Of a stretch of 64,000 bases of DNA, positions 16,651 to 24,562 are shown in pieces. Source of the DNA: Schaalia georgiae DSM 6843. GTDB lineage: Bacteria > Actinomycetota > Actinomycetes > Actinomycetales > Actinomycetaceae. Position 1 is the first letter of the stretch. Each line of letters begins with the position of its first letter. Position numbers and translations under genes: made by a program. Where the stretch lies: assembly GCF_000429245.1 (NCBI RefSeq), contig NZ_KE386870.1, forward strand, positions 279,311 through 343,310. The letters run 5' to 3'. The notes beneath the pieces are model-generated. The model was given only the letters and a program-made list of their open reading frames with translations, had not been told where the DNA came from and did not search any database.

Positions 16651-17786
16651 GGCGTCCCCCCTCGGTTCCTCCGGCCGGCGATGGCCCGCCCGTAGGCCGC
16701 GACCAGCCGGTCGGCGCCCTCGTCCCAGCCGGGGATCCCGGGGGCCTCGAAGGCTTCGACATCGGCCTTGCTTATGCGCCGCAGCGCGGGCTCGAGGCCT
16801 GCGCGCGGGTCGGCGAGGATCCACGTCCCGGCCTGCGGGCCCAGGAGGCGGCGCGCCTCGGGAAGGTCCGAGCACAGCACGGGGATTCCCGCCGCGAAGC
16901 CCTCCATCATCTTGTTCGGCGTCGACAGGCGGTGGGACAGGCAGGAGTACTCGATGAGGCACAGGGCCGCGTCGGCGCCCCGCATGTGCGCCACGACCTG
17001 GTCGGGCGGCACCGGCGGCAGCCAGTGGATGTTCGGGCAGCGCTCGGCAGCGAGGCGCACCTGCGGGCCGAGTGCCCCGTCGCCGAGGAAGACGACGTGC
17101 GCCCCCGGCACGCGCTCGAAGGCCGCCAGGATCGCCTCGATATTGCGCCCGGGGGCCAAGAACCCGGCATGGACGTAGAGGAGTGCGGCGTCGGGGATCC
17201 CCAGGCGATCGCGCAGGTCCATGCGCCCGGTGCTGGGAAGGGGGGCGTTCGTAACGACCTCGACCCGCAGCCCCGGGTAAGCCTCCCGGTACCACCGCGC
17301 GATGGAGTCGTTGACCACTGAGACCACGTCGGCCCGGCGGATGTAGCGGCGCTCGATCGCGCGCTGGATCCGCCGGCGCAGGCCGCGTGAGGCGATGGTC
17401 TCGGTCTCCAGCTCGTGGCAGTTGTAGGCCAGGACCGCGCCGGTGCGCCGCGCGAGGCGGTGGCACATCGGCAGCATGAAGAGGTTCTGGGCGGCGATGG
17501 CCGTCACGTGCGCCCTCCTGTAGCGCCGGTAGACGCGCCACTGCCACGCGACGAGGATCCGCAGCGCCCCCATGGGGGAGCGCAGGGACGCCCCCGGCAC
17601 GCGCCTCAGCAGCGCGCCGGGGGCGAGGCCCTCCTCCTGCGGGGCTCCCGGGAGGGCGATACCCACGACCTCGGTCATCCCGAACATCCCGGATCCCTGG
17701 AGGGAGAGCGCCAGTTTGGCCAGACGCCCTGCGGACTCCAGGGGGGACGGGTAGACGAGGAGGTTGAGTCCTTCGCGCGCGGTCAT
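16641..17786 (-). CDS. Glycosyltransferase, family 4-like (GT-B)
   Basis: 381 residues with an N-terminal Rossmann-like half, YNCHELETE, and a donor-binding half with VHAGFLAPGRNIEAI, HVVFLGDGALGP, WLPPVPPDQVVAHMRGAD and the family motif NKMMEGFAAGIPVLCSDLPEA (E-x7-E type). It is cytoplasmic or membrane-peripheral. The ATG at 17786 has TAGGAT upstream. It is coupled to wecB (overlap), so it probably adds a ManNAc-derived or related sugar to a surface glycan (inference). Confidence 0.85.
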   Translation of the reverse strand: MTAREGLNLLVYPSPLESAGRLAKLALSLQGSGMFGMTEVVGIALPGAPQEEGLAPGALLRRVPGASLRSPMGALRILVAWQWRVYRRYRRAHVTAIAAQNLFMLPMCHRLARRTGAVLAYNCHELETETIASRGLRRRIQRAIERRYIRRADVVSVVNDSIARWYREAYPGLRVEVVTNAPLPSTGRMDLRDRLGIPDAALLYVHAGFLAPGRNIEAILAAFERVPGAHVVFLGDGALGPQVRLAAERCPNIHWLPPVPPDQVVAHMRGADAALCLIEYSCLSHRLSTPNKMMEGFAAGIPVLCSDLPEARRLLGPQAGTWILADPRAGLEPALRRISKADVEAFEAPGIPGWDEGADRLVAAYGRAIAGRRNRGGTPCA

Positions 17787-17822
17787 GGGCACGATCCTAC
17801 GCGGGGGACCCCGGGGGCCGGG

Positions 17823-19202
17823 TCAACCGATCCACACGCCCGAGCTGTTGAAGGTGCGCCAGGCGCCGTCGATCCAGTGGGTTCCCGTGAGCATCACCCC
17901 ATTGGAGTCCATGTAGTACCAGGAGCCCTCGATCTTCTGCCATCCCGTGGTCATGGCCCCCGAGGCGCCGAGGTAGTACCAGGAGCCCCCGACCTGGACC
18001 CATCCGATCTCCATGGCGCCGCCGGAGCCGAGGTGGTACCAGTGGCCGCCGGTGTTGATCCATCCGGTGCGCTGGGCGCCGGAGGCGTCGTGGTAGTACC
18101 AGTAGCCATTGTCGAGCACCCATCCGGTGCGCATGTACCCGGAAGAATCGAAGCGGTAAATGCGCCCGTTGATCGTCATAGAGGTGGAGGAGGGGAAGGT
18201 GCCGTCCGCGCGGCGCCACCACCAGCCCCTCGCATCGCCCACCCATTTGCCGCCGGAGGAGGAGCCGCCGCCGGGGGGCAGCGTGTCAGTGGCGCGTTGG
18301 AACACGCGCACGTAGTCCACTTCCATGTCGGCCCCGTCGCCCTCGTAGTCGGCGCGCGCCGTGTGCGCGTCCTGGTAGGGGGTGTCGCCCAGGAACTTGC
18401 CGCCGATCGCGTGGTTGAGGCGCAGGAAGAAGGCGCTGTCGAAGGGCGCCCCCGCCCCGTGGTGCTCCATTCCTGTGAACGGCCCGGTGATCTCATGGGT
18501 CTTGGCGCCGTCGAGGAAGAAGGTGAGCTTCGTGGGCTCCCATTGCAACGCGTAGGTGTGGAACCCGTCCTGGGTGTTCACGGTTGTGTTGCGCGTGCTG
18601 TTGTTGGGGCGCTGCTGGCGGCGGGGGTTGGCGCTCGCCTCGGAGAACCAGTGGGCGTTGGACTGGACGAACCCGGGCAGGCTGCCCTTGGACTCGAAGA
18701 CGTCGATCTCGCCGCTGCGCGGCCATCCGCCGTAGGCGCCGTTCTGGGGGGAGAGCCAGAACGCGGACCACGAGGAACGGGACTTGGGGAGCTTGACGCG
18801 GGCGACGAAGTACCCGTAGGTGAAGGCGCGGAGGTTCTTGGACTGCACGAACCCGCTGGTGAAGTCCCGGGAGGAAGTGGTCTGCGTTCCCCCGTCCCGG
18901 GTGGGGGTGCCCGGCGAGTACTTGCCGGTCAGGTGGAGGGATCCGCCGTGGACGCTCACGTTCTCGCGCCTGTACACCTGCTGCGTGTTGTCGCCCCAGC
19001 CGCCGAGCTGGTAGTCCCAGTTCGAGGAGTCGAGGCGGTCGCCGTCGAACTCGTCATGCCACACGAGGCGGTATCCGGAGGGTCCCTCGTCCTGGACGAC
19101 GGCCCTGGTGGCAGAGGCGGCGAGCGCCACCCCGGGGAAGGCGAGGGCGAGTGCGAGCGCTACTCCGAGCGCGCGCACAGGGCGTTTGATATAGGTATGC
19201 AC
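17823..19202 (-). CDS. Secreted GH16 glycoside hydrolase with wall-binding repeats
   Basis: 459 residues. Signal peptide at about 1-29 (VRALGVALALALAFPGVALA). GH16 domain at about 42-300, with the catalytic motif EIDVFE (Glu165 nucleophile, Asp167, Glu170 acid/base), so it should cleave a beta-glucan or similar polymer. After a GGGSSSGG linker, residues about 318-459 carry some six to seven aromatic repeats of the form TGW-x-x-x-x-G-x-WYY (choline-binding/CW_binding_1 type), which would anchor it to wall teichoic or choline-like polymers. The start is GTG 19202. It shares these repeats with the amidase at 22050, suggesting a common wall ligand. Confidence 0.9.
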   Translation of the reverse strand: MHTYIKRPVRALGVALALALAFPGVALAASATRAVVQDEGPSGYRLVWHDEFDGDRLDSSNWDYQLGGWGDNTQQVYRRENVSVHGGSLHLTGKYSPGTPTRDGGTQTTSSRDFTSGFVQSKNLRAFTYGYFVARVKLPKSRSSWSAFWLSPQNGAYGGWPRSGEIDVFESKGSLPGFVQSNAHWFSEASANPRRQQRPNNSTRNTTVNTQDGFHTYALQWEPTKLTFFLDGAKTHEITGPFTGMEHHGAGAPFDSAFFLRLNHAIGGKFLGDTPYQDAHTARADYEGDGADMEVDYVRVFQRATDTLPPGGGSSSGGKWVGDARGWWWRRADGTFPSSTSMTINGRIYRFDSSGYMRTGWVLDNGYWYYHDASGAQRTGWINTGGHWYHLGSGGAMEIGWVQVGGSWYYLGASGAMTTGWQKIEGSWYYMDSNGVMLTGTHWIDGAWRTFNSSGVWIG

Positions 19203-19361
19203 GTGTCCGTCTTTCAGTGTGTGTGAATGAGACTCGCCACAGAGTACCAGCGGTTACTGGAAAAGCAACTAAATCGCGCTCGTGTCGCGCTGTGCTCTCC
19301 TCGCGCCTGACTGCCGCTTGCTCTCAATACTCTCAGGCCGGGGCCCTTCCGCGCGCGCGTG

Positions 19362-19407
19362 ATTATATTCCGGACGATCTTGACACTAGACTGTTCGGCG
19401 TTGTCAA
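19362..19407. promoter_or_regulatory. Divergent control region between the GH16 gene and wecC
   Basis: ATTATA at 19362-19367 is a consensus TATAAT on the minus strand and may drive the GH16 gene. TTGACA (19380-19385) and TGTCAA (19402-19407) form an inverted repeat just ahead of the wecC ribosome site. The -35 elements are unclear. No gene is seen in 19203-19419. Confidence 0.4.
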
Positions 19408-19419
19408 CGGAGGAGCCCC

Positions 19420-20721
19420 ATGCGCATCGCTGTCGTCGCACTCGGAAAGATCGGCCTGCCCCTGGCTGTCCATTACGCGGGAAAAGGGCACAGTGTTGTG
19501 GGCGTGGACACCGACCCCGCCGTCGTGGCTGCCGTCAACGCCGGCGCCGAGCCCTTCCCCGGGGAGGCGCACCTGGGCGCGCGCCTGCGCGAGGCGGTGG
19601 GCGGCGGGCGGCTGCGCGCGACGACCTGCTACGGGGAGGCGGTGCCCGGGGCCGGCGCCGTCGTCGTTGTCGTGCCCCTCTTCGTCGATGACGCCACCTG
19701 GGAGCCTGACTTCTCGCTCATGGACGCCGCCACCCGCTCCCTGGCCGAGCACCTGGATCCCGGGACCCTCGTCTCCTACGAGACCACACTGCCGGTAGGC
19801 GCCCTGCGGGGCCGCTTCAAACCCATGATCGAGCGGATCAGCGGCCTGCGCGAGGGCGATGGCTTCCACCTCGTCTTCAGTCCCGAGAGGGTTCTCACCG
19901 GCCGGGTCTTCGCCGACCTGCGCCGCTACCCCAAGCTCGTGGGCGGCCTGGACGAGGCCGGCACCCGGGCTGGAATCGCCTTCTACGAGGCCGTCCTCGA
20001 CTTCGACGAGCGCGACGACCTGCCCCGCCCCAACGGCGTGTGGGACATGGGCAGCGCCGAGGCCGCCGAGATGGCCAAGCTCGCCGAGACCACCTACCGC
20101 GATGTCAATATCGGCCTGGCCAACCAGTTCGCCGTCTACGCCGACCGGGCGGGCTTCGACATAGGGCGGGTCATCGAGGCGTGCAACTCCCAGCCCTACT
20201 CCCACATCCACAGCCCCGGCATCGCGGTGGGCGGGCACTGCATCCCCGTCTACCCGCGCCTGTACCTGTCCACCGACCCCGGCGCCACGGTCGTGCGCGC
20301 AGCCAGGGAGGCCAATGCGGCGATGCCCGCCTACGCGGTCTCCCGCGCGGCGGAGGTGCTGGGCGGCCTGGAGGGCATGCGCGTCGCCGTCCTGGGCGCC
20401 TCCTACAGGGGCGGGGTGAAGGAGACCGCCTTCTCCGGCGTCTTCCCCACGGTGGAGGCACTGCGCGGAGCCGGCGCCGCGGTCCTCGTCCACGACCCCC
20501 TGTACACCGACGAGGAGCTGGCCGGATTCGGTTGGGATCCCTTCCACCTGGGGGAGGGCGCTGACGTGGTCATCGTCCAGGCCGACCACCCCGAGTACGC
20601 GCGCCTGGAGCCCGCCGACGCGCCCGGTGCGCGCCTGCTCGTGGACGGCAGGGGCATCACCGACCCCGCCCTGTGGCGCGGCGTCCCGCGGATCACTATC
20701 GGCGGCGGGGGGGCGCGGTGA
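19420..20721 (+). CDS. wecC: UDP-N-acetyl-D-mannosaminuronate dehydrogenase-type enzyme
   Basis: 433 residues; NAD-dependent two-step oxidation of a UDP-sugar (probably UDP-ManNAc from WecB) to the uronic acid. The N-terminal nucleotide fold is VALGKIGLPLAVHYA, then FSPERVLTG and EMAKLAETTYRDVNIGLANQ. The catalytic cysteine is Cys274 in AVGGHCIPVYP. GASYRGGVKETAFSG belongs to the third domain. Start ATG 19420 has CGGAGGAG. It overlaps the next glycosyltransferase (GTGA). Substrate assignment rests on context with wecB. Confidence 0.88.
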   Translation: MRIAVVALGKIGLPLAVHYAGKGHSVVGVDTDPAVVAAVNAGAEPFPGEAHLGARLREAVGGGRLRATTCYGEAVPGAGAVVVVVPLFVDDATWEPDFSLMDAATRSLAEHLDPGTLVSYETTLPVGALRGRFKPMIERISGLREGDGFHLVFSPERVLTGRVFADLRRYPKLVGGLDEAGTRAGIAFYEAVLDFDERDDLPRPNGVWDMGSAEAAEMAKLAETTYRDVNIGLANQFAVYADRAGFDIGRVIEACNSQPYSHIHSPGIAVGGHCIPVYPRLYLSTDPGATVVRAAREANAAMPAYAVSRAAEVLGGLEGMRVAVLGASYRGGVKETAFSGVFPTVEALRGAGAAVLVHDPLYTDEELAGFGWDPFHLGEGADVVIVQADHPEYARLEPADAPGARLLVDGRGITDPALWRGVPRITIGGGGAR

Positions 20722-21956
20722 GGGGCCGCTGGCGCTGGGGGGCCTTCCGGCCCTGGCGGGTCCCGGGTGCGCCCGTGGTGGTCGCCACCCGCACCTTCGC
20801 CCCCGAGCCCACTGCCGCCGCCCTGCGCCTGAGCGCCTTCGCCGCCGCCCTGGCCGAAGGGGGCAGCGACGTGCTCGTCCTGACCAGCCGCATCGCCCCG
20901 GGCGCCGGGGAGGGGGCGCCGCGGCCCCGCCGCCCCTCACCGGCGCCCGGGGGGCGTGTCCGGGTCCGCCGCGCCCCCGTGCTGCGCGACGCGACGGGAG
21001 CGGTGCGCGGCTACGTCCCCTACCTGTCCTTCGATGCCCCCCTGGTGGGGCGCCTGCTCGCGTGCCCGAGGCCGGCCCTGGTCGTGTGCGAACCGCCGCC
21101 CACCACCGGGTCCGCCGTGCGCTTGGCCTGCGCCGCCAGGGGGGTCCCATACGTGTACTACGCCGCCGACATCGTCTCCGACGCGGCCGCGGCCGGGGGC
21201 GCGCCCCGCCCCGTCGTGGTCGGGGCGCGGGCACTGGAGCGCTTCGCCCTGGGCGGGGCGGAGCGCGTGATCGCAGTGTCGGCGGGGGTGGCGGAGTGCG
21301 CGCGGCGCCTGGGCGCGGAAGGCGTCGCCGTGGTCCCCAACGGGGTGGACTGCTCGCGCCCGCCCTTCCCCGGCCCCCTCCCCGAGGGCTTCCCCGGCGG
21401 GCAGGGCCCAGTGTTCGTCTACGCGGGCACGGTGGCGCCGTGGCTGGCGCCCGAGGTCTTCGTCGACGCCCTGCGCCTGGCGGGGCCGCGCCTGCCGGGG
21501 GCCCGCCTCGTCTTCCTGGGGCAGGGGAGCGGGTGGGAGGCCCTGCGCGAGAGGGCGCGCGGCGTCGAGGGGGTGTCCTTCCACGCGCCGGTCAGCGCCG
21601 ACGAGGCGCACGCCTGGCTCGCGGCGGCGACGGCGTCGTTGGCGTCCCTGCGTCCGGGCGGCTACTCCTACGCGTACCCGACGAAGATCCTGTCATCGCT
21701 GGCCGCGGGGACCCCCGTGGTCTACGCGGGGGAGGGCGAGGCGGCACAGGACGTCGCATCGGCCGACCTGGGGGCCGCGGTGCGCCTTGACGCGGCCGCG
21801 GTGGCGGGGGCGATGGTGGCCGTCGCGGAAAGGGCGGCGGAAGGGGGCTGGGACCGTTTGCGCCTGTGGCGGTGGGTCCGCCAGCACCGTTCGGCCGTCC
21901 GCAGCTCCAAGCTCGCGGCGCTCGCGGCACTGGGGATCGACGGCCCTTCCAGTTGA
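20718..21956 (+). CDS. Glycosyltransferase, family 4-like
   Basis: 412 residues. The N-terminal half has VVVATRTFAPEPTAAALRLS (acceptor-side motif), then PYVYYAADIVSD. The donor half has GVDCSRPPFPG, VFVYAGTVAPWLAP, RLVFLGQGSGW, and a YPTKILSSLAAGTPVVYAGEGE loop. The GTG at 20718 overlaps the wecC stop, so the two are coupled. It is likely to transfer the ManNAcA made by WecBC (inference). The gene is extremely GC-rich. Confidence 0.85.
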   Translation: MRGRWRWGAFRPWRVPGAPVVVATRTFAPEPTAAALRLSAFAAALAEGGSDVLVLTSRIAPGAGEGAPRPRRPSPAPGGRVRVRRAPVLRDATGAVRGYVPYLSFDAPLVGRLLACPRPALVVCEPPPTTGSAVRLACAARGVPYVYYAADIVSDAAAAGGAPRPVVVGARALERFALGGAERVIAVSAGVAECARRLGAEGVAVVPNGVDCSRPPFPGPLPEGFPGGQGPVFVYAGTVAPWLAPEVFVDALRLAGPRLPGARLVFLGQGSGWEALRERARGVEGVSFHAPVSADEAHAWLAAATASLASLRPGGYSYAYPTKILSSLAAGTPVVYAGEGEAAQDVASADLGAAVRLDAAAVAGAMVAVAERAAEGGWDRLRLWRWVRQHRSAVRSSKLAALAALGIDGPSS

Positions 21957-21986
21957 TACTTGTCTGTAAGTGTATCCAGCATCATG

Positions 21987-22015
21987 TTTACATGTGTCGC
22001 ACGAGAATCTATTAT
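21987..22015 (+). promoter_or_regulatory. Promoter of the amidase/glucosaminidase gene
   Basis: TTTACA (21987-21992) and TATTAT (22010-22015) are separated by exactly 17 bases in an AT-rich 93-base gap. Transcription would start near 22022. AAGGA (22040-22044) serves the ATG at 22050. Confidence 0.7.
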
Positions 22016-22049
22016 CACAAAATGCCCACACACAACATGAAGGATTGAT

Positions 22050-24077
22050 ATGCGCCCCCTGTGGAAAACCCTCGCGATAGGCCTCGCGCTCGCCGTCGGC
22101 GCCATGATCGCGCCATTGGCGCCCCAGGCGGGCGCCGCGGACGGCATCGTCATCGCCCTCGACCCCGGGCACGGCGGATCCGACCCGGGCGCCAGCGCCA
22201 ACGGGCTCGTTGAGAAGGACCTCACGCTCGCCGTCGGCCGCGCCCTCAAAGCGGAACTCGAGACCTACCAGGGCGTGAGGGTCCACATGACCCGCGAGGA
22301 CGATTCACGGCCCTCGGAGAACATCAGCCAGGACCTCAGTGCGCGCGTCGCATCCTCCGTGGCCGCGGGGGCCAGCGCCCTGGTCTCCCTCCACTTCAAC
22401 TCCGGATCGGCCGGGGCCAACGGCGCCGAGGTCTGGTACCCCAACGCCAGCTCCTACAACTACTCCACCCACACCCAGGGGGCCGCCCTGGCCACCGCGA
22501 TCCAGAACCAGCTCACGTCGCTGGGCCTGGCCGACCGCGGCACCAAGACCCGCGACAACCCCTACTACGACTACCCGGACGGCTCCACCGGCGACTACTA
22601 CGCGATCAGCAGGCACGCGCGCCTGTCCAACCTCACGGGCATCATCGTCGAGCACGCCTTCCTCACCTCCGCCTCCGACGCCGCGCGGCTGCGCGAGCCT
22701 GGATTCGTCCAGTCCCTCGCCATGGCCGACGCCGCGGGCATAGCCCAGGCGCTAGGGCTCTCCAAGGGCACCTGGCACAACGAAGGCGGCAGATGGCGCT
22801 TCGGAGCCGACGGCAAATACCTCACCGGCTGGTTCTCCGTGGGGGGCGTGTGGTACTGGGGCGACTCCGAGGGCTACACCGTCACCGGCTGGCAGGTCAT
22901 CGGCTGGCGCTGGTACTACTTCGACGGCTCCACCGCCATGCAGACCGGGTGGCGGCAGATCGACGGCGCCTGGTACTACCTGGGCTCCAGCGGCGCGATG
23001 GCGACCGGGTGGGCGGAGGACGGCGGCGCCTGGTACCACTTGGGCGCCTCCGGGCGCATGGACACGGGGTGGATCCCGGACGGCTGGTCCTGGTACTACC
23101 TGGACCCCGTCTCGGGCGCGATGCGCACCGGGTGGGTCGAGGACGGCGGCAGGTGGTTCCACCTGGGGTCCTCCGGCTCCATGACCACAGGGTGGCTGAG
23201 CGAGGGCGGCTCCTGGTACTACCTCGACCCCGCTTCCGGCGCGATGGCCACCGGGTGGGCCGCGATCAGCGGCTCCTGGTACTACCTGGACCCCGTCTCG
23301 GGCGCGATGCGCACCGGGTGGGTCGAGGACGGCGGCAGGTGGTTCCACCTGGGGTCCTCCGGCTCCATGACCACAGGGTGGCTGAGCAAGGGCGGCTCCT
23401 GGTACTACCTGAACCCCGGCTCCGGCGCGATGGCCACTGGCACGGTCGTCGTCGACGGCAGGGAGTCGGTCTTCGCCGCCTCGGGCGAATGGCTCGGATA
23501 CGCCTCGGGCGGGACGACCGCCTCGGACATGCGCCCCGTCATGGCCGTGCCCACGGCCCAGCGGGCGGCAGTCATCGCCTCGATGGTCGCCGCATTCGAC
23601 GACTCCGGGTACGACTACCCGGCCTCTCTCGCTGCGGGCGGTGCCCCGACTATCAACGACTTCGCGGCCATCGCCTACGACGAGGCGGTCGCCGAGGGCG
23701 TCTCCCCGGAGCTCGTCTTCACCCAGGCCATGAAGGAGACGGGCTGGCTGGGCTTCGGCGGTGATGTGTCCGTCGACCAGTTCAACTTCGCCGGGATCGG
23801 GGCGGTCGGCGGCGGCGCGGGCGGGGCCTCGTTCCCCGACGTGCGCACGGGCCTGCGCGCCCAGGTCCAGCACCTGCGCGCCTACGCGGACACGGGCGCT
23901 ACGGCCGCGTCCCTGGCGAACCCGCTCGTCGACCCCCGTTTCTCCTACGTGCCGAAGGGCTCTGCCCCCTACGTCGAGTACCTCGGCGCGCAGGAGAACC
24001 CCAATGGAACGGGGTGGGCCACCGCGCGCAACTACGGGTACGACATCCTCGCGATGATGAAGTCCTACTTCGGCTGA
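22050..24077 (+). CDS. Secreted bifunctional autolysin: amidase_3, wall-binding repeats, glucosaminidase
   Basis: 675 residues. Signal peptide about 1-29. N-acetylmuramoyl-L-alanine amidase (amidase_3) at about 33-234 with zinc ligands in LDPGHGGSDPG (His41), the conserved Glu56, SLHFNSG and IIVEHAF. Residues about 245-490 hold about a dozen GW/WYY wall-binding repeats. The C-terminus, about 540-675, is a glucosaminidase-type domain (SPELVFTQAMKETGWLGFGG, with a putative catalytic Glu, then DQFNFAGIGAVGGG and VQHLRAYA). It would cut both the peptide stem and the glycan strand in cell separation. A 186-bp unit within the repeats is duplicated almost exactly. Confidence 0.9.
   Translation: MRPLWKTLAIGLALAVGAMIAPLAPQAGAADGIVIALDPGHGGSDPGASANGLVEKDLTLAVGRALKAELETYQGVRVHMTREDDSRPSENISQDLSARVASSVAAGASALVSLHFNSGSAGANGAEVWYPNASSYNYSTHTQGAALATAIQNQLTSLGLADRGTKTRDNPYYDYPDGSTGDYYAISRHARLSNLTGIIVEHAFLTSASDAARLREPGFVQSLAMADAAGIAQALGLSKGTWHNEGGRWRFGADGKYLTGWFSVGGVWYWGDSEGYTVTGWQVIGWRWYYFDGSTAMQTGWRQIDGAWYYLGSSGAMATGWAEDGGAWYHLGASGRMDTGWIPDGWSWYYLDPVSGAMRTGWVEDGGRWFHLGSSGSMTTGWLSEGGSWYYLDPASGAMATGWAAISGSWYYLDPVSGAMRTGWVEDGGRWFHLGSSGSMTTGWLSKGGSWYYLNPGSGAMATGTVVVDGRESVFAASGEWLGYASGGTTASDMRPVMAVPTAQRAAVIASMVAAFDDSGYDYPASLAAGGAPTINDFAAIAYDEAVAEGVSPELVFTQAMKETGWLGFGGDVSVDQFNFAGIGAVGGGAGGASFPDVRTGLRAQVQHLRAYADTGATAASLANPLVDPRFSYVPKGSAPYVEYLGAQENPNGTGWATARNYGYDILAMMKSYFG
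23088..23387 (+). repeat. Internal 186-bp duplication in the wall-binding repeats
   Basis: Bases 23088-23201 are identical to 23274-23387 (114 bases, offset 186), and similarity continues with a few changes afterwards. The unit encodes three wall-binding motifs. Near-identity at synonymous positions shows a recent duplication or gene conversion. Confidence 0.85.
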
Positions 24078-24103
24078 CCCCTCCGTCCGGCCCGATTACG
24101 GGA

Positions 24104-24139
24104 GGGGGCGCAGCCTGGCGCGCGCCAGGCTGCGCCCCC
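24104..24139. terminator. 36-base perfect palindrome after the autolysin gene
   Basis: GGGGGCGCAGCCTGGCGC (24104-24121) is followed immediately by its exact reverse complement (24122-24139). It lies 26 bases after the autolysin stop. No T-run is present. It probably works as a transcription end or mRNA-protecting hairpin. The rest of 24078-24321 shows no gene. Confidence 0.6.
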
Positions 24140-24321
24140 GCTCCGCTGCGGCGGCCAACGGAGCGCATCATGGGATCGCCCACTGCGGGCGCCGCGGATC
24201 CGCGCCATCCAGGCGGTGGCCGGCGGCCCTGCGCGGATGCTCGCGCCCGACGGCCCCGCCACAGGCGGCGCGCTGGTAGCATTGCCGTCGGACGTACTGT
24301 CGTTCGAGCATGGAGAATGGA

Positions 24322-24468
24322 ATGAGAATAGCGAAAAAACCCGAAATGGCCGCCGCGGCACCGGGCAGAACCGCTGGCTCCGGAGCGGCCGTGACGCTCG
24401 CGGCCGGCGGCGCATTGGTCGCCGTGCTCACAGGCGTCTTCTTCGTCCGCGCCTGGCGGGTCGAGTAG
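24322..24468 (+). CDS. 48-residue single-span membrane protein, unknown
   Basis: Reads MRIAKKPEMAAAAPGRTAGS, then a hydrophobic helix (AAVTLAAGGALVAVLTGVFF, about 21-41) and the tail VRAWRVE. ATG 24322 lies six bases after GGAG (24312-24315); an in-frame ATG at 24310 is possible but leaves no ribosome site. It sits alone between two strong hairpins. The positive N-terminus predicts an N-in orientation. The family is not recognised. Confidence 0.5.
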   Translation: MRIAKKPEMAAAAPGRTAGSGAAVTLAAGGALVAVLTGVFFVRAWRVE

Positions 24469-24507
24469 GACCGACTTCCGCCGCTGAGGCCGCGAAAGGC
24501 CCCGTGC

Positions 24508-24549
24508 GCGCGATGGCCCCGCCCCCATCGGGGGGCGGGGCCATCGCGC
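24508..24549. terminator. Bidirectional 19-bp hairpin between convergent genes
   Basis: The arms 24508-24526 and 24531-24549 are perfectly complementary over 19 bases with a 4-base loop (ATCG). It lies between the small membrane protein and the end of rmlCD on the other strand, and should end transcription from both sides. Confidence 0.75.
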
Positions 24550-24562
24550 TAAAGGCGGGCTG

